Source: Deltaproteobacteria bacterium UBA4427
Lineage (GTDB): Bacteria; Myxococcota_A; UBA9160; UBA4427
Assembly (NCBI GenBank): GCA_002390675.1
Contig: DGPZ01000182.1
Location: 1-7,072, forward strand
Length of the DNA: 7,072 nucleotides
Direction of reading: 5' to 3'
Shown: in pieces, positions 1-5,213 of the stretch
How positions within the stretch are numbered: the stretch's first letter is position 1
How the letters are laid out: each line of letters starts with the position of its first letter
Translations under genes and position numbers: made by a program
The notes under the pieces: model-generated
The model's input: the letters and a program-made list of their open reading frames with translations, nothing else
Database searches by the model: none
What the model was told of the DNA's origin: nothing

Positions 1-14
1 CCAAACTGTTAGCT

Positions 15-41
15 AAAAATCAGAGCAGCCTGGTTGCCTGA
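15..41 (-). terminator. Probable Rho-independent terminator after the histidine kinase
   Basis: Read on the minus strand, TCAGGCA (41 to 35) pairs with TGCTCTGA (27 to 20) with one bulged T. The loop is seven bases (ACCAGGC), and a run of five T (19 to 15) follows directly. It lies 47 bases past the kinase stop codon, in the right orientation to end that transcript. The stem is short and bulged, so termination strength is uncertain. Confidence 0.5.
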
Positions 42-87
42 CGTCTCCGTCGGAGCTGGCGGTAAAAATATCGCAGGGCCCTCCGTC

Positions 88-2682
88 TCAAGCCCCATTT
101 GTTGTGAGGAGATTTTTGATCGTGGTTAGTAGCGCTTGGTTCCGGTACGGCTTCTGTATGAACCCGTCCCGGTCAGTGTTCCAGTCATCCATTCGATCGA
201 GCGCTTCCTCGGGGTGGCCGCTCGACATAATAATAGGCAGGGCGGGCGACTGCTGCCTGATCTGCAGACGGGTTTCGATGCCGCTCAGACCCGGCATCGA
301 AATATCTAAGATTATAAGATCAATCGCAGAGCCCATTTCTTCCACGATGGCCAGCGCTTCTTCTCCACCACCAGCCGTCACCACTCTCAACCCTGCCGCT
401 GAGAGTATCGTTTCAAGTACCCGGCGAAGAAGAGCCTCGTCATCGACGACTAGCACACTCTTGTTCTCTAGAAGTCTCGCTTCCTGCGTGTCGCTTCTTT
501 TGGCTTCTACCGATGCAGAATCGGAATGGGTGGGTAGGAAAACCGTAAACGTACTGCCTAACGCTAGCTTCGTCTCAATGAGCAGCTGGCCTTTATGGCT
601 TTCCACGATCCCGCGCGTAGCTGCTAATCCAAGCCCCCGGCCAGGAAACTTTGTGCTGAAGAACGGGTCAAAGATGGATTCTAACGTGGCAGCGTTCATA
701 CCCACTCCATCGTCACAAACCGATATATAAACACCTTCGTTTATTTGCTCGCCGTTTTCGATTGACATATCCGCGCCAGCCATTGGAATGGGTCGGCCCA
801 GACCAGTCGTAAGAGATATCGACCCAGCCGAATCACCGATGGCTTCATATGCGTTAGTTACTAGATTCATAAGCACATAACGAAGCTGGGTGGCCCCGCC
901 ACGAATTGAAGGTGGTAGGTCCTCAGCGAGATCGTACTCAACCTTAATATTCTCAGGACTGTTGACCGAGATAAAGCTCGTCACTTCACGCAGCATCGCT
1001 GACAGGTCGATATTCTCAGTCGTGAACGTTGTTTTCCCGGTGTATGCCAAAAGCTGGCTCGTAAGTCCTTTGGCAGTTACTACGGCCGACTCGATGCTGG
1101 CTAAATGTTCCTGTACTGGCGAACCGGAACTGCTGCTCGCGCGGGCGATCTCTGCGTTCCCGAGGATGGCCATCAGGAGGTTATTGAAGTCATGTGCAAT
1201 TCCTCCTGCCAAAATTCCTAATCCTTCTAGCTTTTTAGATTGGATCATGGCCTGCGATTCTCGACGTAGTTGGGTCACGTCGGACATCCTCCAGGCCCGA
1301 CCCCAAAATCCTCCTACTGCAGCAATGGGCAAAGTAGTGACTGCGAGGATCCGGCCATCGCGAAGCGTAAGGTCGGCCGATTCTCGAAGCTCAGAACTGA
1401 ATTCGCTGCCCTTTGCGTTCCACACACTCTGTAGTGATTCTGAAGGAAACTCGGTAAGCAGCTCTCCCAGATGGCGTTGAAGCGTGTTCCCTAGTTCCAT
1501 CATTTCCTGGACCGAGAGACCCCAAAGGCTGGCAAAGGCCTCGTTGACGTAACTAATCTCCCCATCGGCCCGCCGGCACAGAATTCCTTCCCCCGTCGCG
1601 AAGTCGAGAGCTTCCAGTAAGGCAAGATGTTCCCCAGATTCTCTCTGGGCCTCGCGAAGGGCCGTACGGTCCCGGAGCCTCAGGCACAAGCCAGCCTCCA
1701 CGCCTCGACCGGTCTCTACTACAGAGACCTCAATTGCGATCATACGTACTTGCCCCGCTGAGGAGGTGAACTGGTGCTCGACCTCGCGGACGAGTCCGGT
1801 CTCAATATCGGCAAATGCGAAGCTAGGCACGGTGCGTTCCAGCAGTTCTCCAACCGGTGCCCCGCGCATCAGCGGTCCTTCTTCGAAAAGTATCTCCGCA
1901 TTCCTATTAGCGTAGAGAAGCTGTTTGTAAGGACTAACGATTAGAATTGGGTCGGCATCGCCATCAAGTACACTTGGCAGTGAGACTCGCTCGAGTACAA
2001 ACAAGTCACGGCGCTCAACAGCAAAAAGGAAAAGGGCACAGCTGAATGCGTAGCCAAGCGCCGTCGGGTCATAGGAGAAAGCGACGGGGCTGAACACATA
2101 GATCATGTTCATAGACATGGGGATTGCGACCGCAGCGACAAGAAAGCGACACTGCGATCGAATAGTCGGGTCGACGGTGTTCAGTGATTCCCTTGCATGT
2201 ACGAACATCGCCGCCATTAGGGCGAAGTAGTTGATGACCGCGGTGGCATACCATAAAGGTCCGTACTCGCTTCTTGCGGAGGCATGCGTCTCCAAGAACT
2301 GACCGTGCCACGGGTTCGTTAATAATCCGACCCATAGAAAACCATTGATTACCAAAAGCAGCGGCAAGCCGGAGCGGAATGCGATTTTCCGATAACCCAT
2401 CATCTCGGAAAAGCCACGTGAGAAAAGCCACCACCCAGGCGCGATCGTCAGTAGGCCGGTATAGACCAGCAGCATGCCGATCCAGCGAACTGACGAGTTG
2501 TCCGCCCAGACATTGGACAGCAGGTCGCCGACCGAAAAGATCAGCGCCGAAAAGAAGACCGCGGGGAGTGCTGGCCATAAGGAGGCCGGGGGTCGGCGGT
2601 AAAAGACATGAGTCGACAGTGCCGCCAAAAAAACAATGCCGAGTGAGGACGCGATCTGCGCTTCGGACATGAGTGACTCCAT
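88..2682 (-). CDS. Hybrid sensor histidine kinase: 7TM-PAS-PAS-HisKA-HATPase-REC
   Basis: Inner-membrane sensor kinase that should autophosphorylate a histidine and pass the phosphate to its own receiver. Seven hydrophobic segments fill residues 10-225 and resemble the 7TM N-terminal module of histidine kinases. Two PAS-like domains follow (about 235-340 and 350-470). The HisKA helix has IAHDFNN with phospho-acceptor H497. The ATPase domain shows N606 and N610 (N box), DDGVG at 657-661, FDPFF at 671-675 and GRGLGL at 681-686. The receiver (about 741-860) has acidic D747/D748, phospho-acceptor D793, S821 and K844. All catalytic residues are present, so it should be active. There is no DNA-binding domain and no partner regulator beside it; the signal is unknown. 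The start is ambiguous: Met1 at 2682 has no Shine-Dalgarno, while Met5 at 2670 has GGAG six bases upstream and may be the true start (860 residues). Domain calls are firm; no gene name is recognised. Confidence 0.95.
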   Translation of the reverse strand: MESLMSEAQIASSLGIVFLAALSTHVFYRRPPASLWPALPAVFFSALIFSVGDLLSNVWADNSSVRWIGMLLVYTGLLTIAPGWWLFSRGFSEMMGYRKIAFRSGLPLLLVINGFLWVGLLTNPWHGQFLETHASARSEYGPLWYATAVINYFALMAAMFVHARESLNTVDPTIRSQCRFLVAAVAIPMSMNMIYVFSPVAFSYDPTALGYAFSCALFLFAVERRDLFVLERVSLPSVLDGDADPILIVSPYKQLLYANRNAEILFEEGPLMRGAPVGELLERTVPSFAFADIETGLVREVEHQFTSSAGQVRMIAIEVSVVETGRGVEAGLCLRLRDRTALREAQRESGEHLALLEALDFATGEGILCRRADGEISYVNEAFASLWGLSVQEMMELGNTLQRHLGELLTEFPSESLQSVWNAKGSEFSSELRESADLTLRDGRILAVTTLPIAAVGGFWGRAWRMSDVTQLRRESQAMIQSKKLEGLGILAGGIAHDFNNLLMAILGNAEIARASSSSGSPVQEHLASIESAVVTAKGLTSQLLAYTGKTTFTTENIDLSAMLREVTSFISVNSPENIKVEYDLAEDLPPSIRGGATQLRYVLMNLVTNAYEAIGDSAGSISLTTGLGRPIPMAGADMSIENGEQINEGVYISVCDDGVGMNAATLESIFDPFFSTKFPGRGLGLAATRGIVESHKGQLLIETKLALGSTFTVFLPTHSDSASVEAKRSDTQEARLLENKSVLVVDDEALLRRVLETILSAAGLRVVTAGGGEEALAIVEEMGSAIDLIILDISMPGLSGIETRLQIRQQSPALPIIMSSGHPEEALDRMDDWNTDRDGFIQKPYRNQALLTTIKNLLTTNGA
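2677..2680 (-). promoter_or_regulatory. Ribosome binding site favouring the internal start Met5 of the kinase
   Basis: On the minus strand GGAG ends six bases before the ATG at 2670-2668. It lies inside the first codons of the longer reading. The ATG at 2682 is preceded by CTCTGCAA, which has no purine-rich Shine-Dalgarno core. This supports translation from 2670, removing only four residues ahead of the first membrane helix. Confidence 0.45.
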
Positions 2683-2808
2683 TTGCAGAGAGTGTCTTCG
2701 GTTAAGTCAATAAAAATAATGAGCGTGGTAAACAGCTCGCTGAAACGGATGCCACTAAACGGCACGGTCGCCGTGTCCCGCTGAATCTAGGCGTTTCTTT
2801 GGGGATAG

Positions 2809-2852
2809 GCAAAACAAGCCCAGTTTCCAGCACCGCCGATATTAGGTGCTCT
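2809..2852 (+). repeat. Dispersed repeat, copy 1, with a hairpin core
   Basis: This 44-base segment aligns without gaps to 4067-4110 in the same orientation. By eye, 28 of 34 bases match over 2819-2852 and 7 of 10 over the preceding bases. The shared core is AGCACC, two variable bases, then CGATATTAGG. In this copy AGCACC (2829-2834) pairs perfectly with GGTGCT (2845-2850) around a ten-base loop. The two copies are about 1,258 bases apart and flank the broken gene at 3320-3874. They could be direct repeats left by a mobile element or a small family of intergenic repeats; which one cannot be decided here. Confidence 0.55.
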
Positions 2853-2973
2853 TGCAAAAATAGGCGTTGATGGTCTCGTTCTGGATCGATTAAAGGCTTG
2901 CCTCTGCTGGCACTGCACGATCGCCCTCCGGATTAACTTGGCCAACGCGAGCGAATCCGACGCCGTTCCCTGA

Positions 2974-3008
2974 CTTGCGACGGACGATTAGCTTCGAACC
3001 GTCGCGAG
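2974..3008. repeat. Inverted repeat with 10-base arms
   Basis: CTTGCGACGG (2974-2983) is complementary to CCGTCGCGAG (2999-3008) at nine of ten positions. The exception is a T opposite G, which would be a wobble pair in plus-strand RNA. The loop is 15 bases. No T-tract follows on either strand, so a terminator is unlikely. Its role is unknown and chance is possible. Confidence 0.4.
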
Positions 3009-3140
3009 AGGCTCGGATAATCGATTAGCTCTCCAGGGCGACCTGAGCGAAGTCTAAGCCCGGATCGACGTTTTGGGAGAACTCAGGGGTCGCGTCCTTA
3101 AACGGCTCTCGAGGCGGATCATTGACCGCAGCTAAGAGCG

Positions 3141-3166
3141 GCGACTAGGCCTTTTACCCTAGGCGC
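3141..3166. repeat. Short imperfect inverted repeat centred on CTAGG/CCTAG
   Basis: GCGACTAGG (3141-3149) pairs with CCTAGGCGC (3158-3166) with one mismatch and an eight-base loop containing TTTT. An alternative outer pairing GAGCG/CGCTC (3136-3140 with 3164-3168) is also possible. The loop T-run is in the wrong place for an intrinsic terminator. No function can be assigned. Confidence 0.3.
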
Positions 3167-3303
3167 TCGTTTCACGCGCTCCACGCGTCAATTGGTATCT
3201 GTGATCGAACTGGTTTGCTTTTCTTATGAAGGAATCGCCGAGGAAACCTCTGCCGCTCATTACATCCAAGGGCAGGCTTCTTGAACTAATGCTGTCGCAC
3301 CCA

Positions 3304-3309
3304 AGAGGA
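3304..3309 (+). promoter_or_regulatory. Shine-Dalgarno site for the signal-peptide ORF at 3320
   Basis: AGAGGA lies ten bases before the ATG at 3320. Together with the clean signal peptide it encodes, this supports the idea that a real gene started here, even though the downstream frame is not maintained. Confidence 0.45.
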
Positions 3310-3319
3310 AACAACATAG

Positions 3320-3874
3320 ATGCTATACGCAGTAACAAGGAAGACCGTTTTTCTCGCACTCTCACTAGTCGTCGCCATCATCTACCCGGCGGTTTCCGCA
3401 CAGGCCAGCGACGACTCTCTAAGGTCGATGACCGGGGCTGTTTTACCAAAGCCCCCGCGAGTTGGGTCTACCAGGACGAAGCGGGCGAATTCACCGGATC
3501 GACCTCAATGGGTTGGGAACCTGAGAAGATGCAAACGGAATGATCAGAGGATTTAACATCTGGTACGCCACCGACGCTGTGGAGGGGCCTTCAATTGGTG
3601 TGATGTGCTTGGTCGGCGCTCGCGATGGCTCGCGTGTGGTGATCACCGAGGCGGAAGTCGACAACGGCCTGCTCCAGACCTTCGAGTTCACCTCTACCCC
3701 CCGCAAGGGCGCCTTGCACGATGTCTCGGGAACGGATCCTCAGATCAGCCGCCGATGGCTCTCCGTGGGCGTATGAACCGCGTGAAGGATCCGACGGATC
3801 GTGACAGCGAGCTTGCGGAGCAGTACACGGAAGACATTAACGCGGTGCGCGCTGCCTGTGCGGGTACACGATAA
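3320..3874 (+). pseudogene. Probable frameshifted gene for a small secreted protein of unknown family
   Basis: The ATG at 3320 has a Shine-Dalgarno site and opens with a textbook Sec signal peptide: basic MLYAVTRK, a hydrophobic core to about residue 25, and an AQA/S cleavage site at 29/30. Past about 3420 this frame turns Arg/Lys-rich and ends at 3556. Protein-like sequence instead continues in a second frame (CFTKAPASWVYQDEAGEF, about 3438-3491, stop at 3541-3543). It then moves to a third frame (GFNIWYATDAVEGPSIGVMC and VVITEAEVDNGLLQTFEF, stop at 3776). Finally it returns to the first frame for ELAEQYTEDINAVRAACAG, ending with TAA at 3872-3874. Each switch goes in the same direction, as single-base deletions would give. 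The repaired product would be a secreted protein of roughly 180 residues. I recognise no family. The alternative is an intact 78-residue secreted protein (3320-3556), with the other frames open by chance. Confidence 0.45.
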
Positions 3875-3930
3875 TCAGCGATTGAACGATTTATTTATCC
3901 CGCTCGGGCGTTGATCTAAAAATGCATAGT

Positions 3931-3974
3931 CGAATGAACGGTCTGACTGGCTTCCTGCGCAGACCGTCCATTTG
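3931..3974. repeat. Strong inverted repeat with 15-base arms
   Basis: Arms 3931-3945 and 3960-3974 match as reverse complements at 13 of 15 positions. The inner eight (ACGGTCTG/CAGACCGT) are perfect, and the loop is 14 bases. It begins 57 bases after the last stop of the broken secreted-protein gene. No T-run follows the right arm on the plus strand. On the minus strand a TTTTT occurs about ten bases past the arm, too far for a normal terminator. It could be a transcript-end stem, a protein-binding site or a mobile-element end. Confidence 0.55.
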
Positions 3975-4066
3975 GATGGGCAGCAACTAGCTCTGACGCG
4001 CAATCACTCCCAGGCTCACACTTCCCAGGGAATAGGGATTTCAAGCTTGTGTTGAAATGACCGATT

Positions 4067-4110
4067 ACAGAACACGCCCCGTTTTCAGCACCAGCGATAT
4101 TAGGCGTTCT
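4067..4110 (+). repeat. Dispersed repeat, copy 2, with a hairpin core
   Basis: This is the partner of 2809-2852 in direct orientation. In this copy the outer arms GTTTTC (4081-4086) and GAAAAC (4112-4117) pair perfectly. The inner AGCACC (4087-4092) faces GGCGTT (4103-4108) with one wobble and one mismatch, and four extra bases lie on the right side. Two of the four differences in the 24-base core fall in the right inner arm and weaken pairing. This copy therefore looks more decayed there, with no compensatory change. Confidence 0.5.
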
Positions 4111-4170
4111 GGAAAACAGGCTCGGAGGGGGTATCTAACCCTCCGTACGACCACTCGGATGGATCGACTG

Positions 4171-4195
4171 TTTCAACCAGCGAGTCTGGTTCAAA
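4171..4195. repeat. Compact inverted repeat with a 5-base loop
   Basis: TTTCAACCAG (4171-4180) and CTGGTTCAAA (4186-4195) are reverse complements except for one central C opposite C. The loop is CGAGT. The site lies about 60 bases after repeat copy 2. No T-tract is attached and no function is evident. Confidence 0.4.
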
Positions 4196-4575
4196 GTTCC
4201 AAGTCACCGCATTCTCTACAATCGCACGAGCATCAGCAGAGTCCGTCTTTATTCGGAACTTTTCTCTGGAGGTGCCCCGGATGTAGGGAGTGGTTAAGCG
4301 GCAAACATCTTTGTGGACGAAGGTTTCCCCAAGAAGTAGCTGACAATACTCGTTGCCTGGGTCGTTCCCGCTTCACGAGCCGCAGACCGGGTCCTCGAGA
4401 ACCCCCAACCCTCGTGCCCGGTTGCCAATCCCATGAACGAAAAACGCCTATCCCCTGAGGAGGCTCTAAGTACAAACGTCCCAGCGGATCCTACATCGAC
4501 CGACCATGGATTGGGCACGCTTATGAAGCGGCCCAAAGATATTGATGTCACAACAAAACCGATAAGAGCTTAAAC

Positions 4576-4755
4576 ATGACCGCGACACAATTTAATTTCG
4601 AAAGACTCGATTTGGAGTGCTTTATCGACGAAGTTGTGGCCGACCAAATCCGCCGGCAAATCAGCAGCGTTTGCAGCGCAGATTGGCATAGCACCCCAGG
4701 ATGTCGAGCCGAGAGCAACGGCTACGTCACCAACTCTTCGGTACGCACCTATTAG
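4576..4755 (+). pseudogene. Short ORF, possible remnant of a four-helix-bundle protein gene
   Basis: The ATG at 4576 opens a 59-codon frame beginning MTATQFNFERLD and containing DQIRRQISSVC before a TAG at 4753-4755. FNFERLD near the N-terminus and a QIRR-S-S stretch recall the small four-helix-bundle family related to the 23S rRNA intervening-sequence protein. In that family these elements are normally some tens of residues further apart. Another frame just downstream (about 4743-4845) reads GRFHRYTPDQLALIAERCLR, which vaguely fits a later helix. If right, the gene has lost internal sequence and its frame. The Shine-Dalgarno is weak (AAGAG about ten bases upstream). The resemblance is from memory and could be coincidence; the alternative is no gene at all. 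Confidence 0.22.
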
Positions 4756-5139
4756 GCAGATTCCATCGCTACACCCCAGATCAGCTCGCGTTGATCGCGG
4801 AGAGATGCCTACGCTCAGCCGTGGCCTCGTGCGAGAGGTATCTGGGTCGCAGATCGGTTCTCAAACCCTCGTCACGTTCGACCGACAACTTAAAACGGTC
4901 TAGGTTGGGCCAGAATCTTTCCCCGGACGGCTGTAGCCGGTGCCAAATCCGGTGACCACTGAGCCTCATCCTTCCTGGGCTCCCAGTCGTTCACGAACTC
5001 AAATGCAAGACGGACGCCATTCAGGAGTGACTGACGGATCGCATCCAACGAAACCAATTGGAGCAAACAAGCTTCTCCAAATACTCAACCGGTACATGCC
5101 TGACTCATTAATCTAAATGGCCGGACGTAGGCGCGTCCC

Positions 5140-5154
5140 GTCATTCTAGAAGAC
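5140..5154. promoter_or_regulatory. Palindromic TTCTAGAA site upstream of the PEP-CTERM gene
   Basis: GTCATTCTAGAAGAC contains the perfect eight-base palindrome TTCTAGAA (5144-5151), with GTC and GAC outside it. It ends 59 bases before the ATG. A 13-of-15 match occurs after the gene at 7058-7072. Its symmetry and upstream position suggest an operator, but I do not recognise the factor. Confidence 0.35.
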
Positions 5155-5178
5155 TCTTTGCCTAGCACCTAGGCAGAG
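5154..5178 (+). promoter_or_regulatory. Hairpin in the leader of the PEP-CTERM gene
   Basis: TGCCTAG (5159-5165) pairs perfectly with CTAGGCA (5169-5175) around a CAC loop. After a two-base bulge, CTC (5154-5156) pairs with GAG (5176-5178). It sits 35 bases before the ATG and no T-run follows, so it is not an intrinsic terminator. It could be a 5'-UTR stem or a DNA-level operator. Confidence 0.4.
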
Positions 5179-5213
5179 CGTACCCCTAGCCAAACGTTAG
5201 AGAGAATAGTTTG

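Larger units (their letters stand above)
2683..3319. other. Non-coding stretch upstream of the kinase
   Basis: I see no credible gene here: every frame is interrupted often and the short open frames carry no recognisable motif. The kinase promoter should lie at the left end; an AT-rich patch at 2709-2720 is present, but no -35/-10 pair convinces me. The stretch also holds repeat copy 1 (2809-2852) and inverted repeats at 2974-3008 and 3141-3166. CGATTAGCT occurs twice (2985-2993 and 3022-3030), which is probably chance. Confidence 0.6.
3875..4575. other. Stretch without a supported gene
   Basis: This region holds the strong inverted repeat at 3931-3974, repeat copy 2 (4067-4110) and the inverted repeat at 4171-4195. 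A 133-codon open frame at 4057-4458 and overlapping minus-strand frames (for example 4294-4551) exist. Their products are rich in Arg, Ser, Pro and Gly, lack recognisable motifs and overlap the repeat, so I do not call them genes. It may be decayed coding DNA. Confidence 0.5.
4756..5213. other. Leader region before the LTD/PEP-CTERM gene
   Basis: I see no supported gene; short overlapping frames up to about 4955 lack motifs. From 5058 on it looks regulatory: a small inverted repeat TTGGAG/CTCCAA (5058-5063 and 5075-5080), an AT-rich TAATCTAAAT (5109-5118) that could be part of a promoter, the palindromic site at 5140-5154 and the hairpin at 5154-5178. I found no sigma-54 type -24/-12 pair. 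The only Shine-Dalgarno candidate is a weak AGAGAGA at 5199-5205. Confidence 0.5.

Noticed and set aside
104..1480. Long open frames on the plus strand opposite the kinase (104-730 and 890-1480)
   Set aside because: They are antisense shadows of the kinase gene, whose domains and catalytic motifs are unmistakable; their products show no motifs.
2690..2780. Sigma-70 promoter for the kinase
   Set aside because: An AT-rich patch and a TTGACT are present, but the best hexamers have poor spacing or would overlap the start codon.
2809..4118. The repeat pair read as integron attC sites flanking a cassette
   Set aside because: The folded arms with extra bases on one side are suggestive, but the conserved attC core triplet and R-box pattern are not present and no integrase is in the window.
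2788..4451. TAGGCGTT recurring at 2788, 2861, 4102 and, inverted, near 4446; GGGGATAGGC at 2801-2810 with an inverted match near 4447-4456
   Set aside because: Matches of 8 to 10 bases are expected by chance in 2.5 kb when both strands are searched, and the flanks do not align.
4057..4458. 133-codon plus-strand open frame
   Set aside because: Composition is Arg/Ser/Pro-rich with no motif or signal, and it starts inside the flank of repeat copy 2. Competing minus-strand frames cover the same bases.
5040..5210. Sigma-54 promoter upstream of the PEP-CTERM gene, as known for some PEP-CTERM regulons
   Set aside because: No GG/GC pair with the required spacing and flanking consensus was found.
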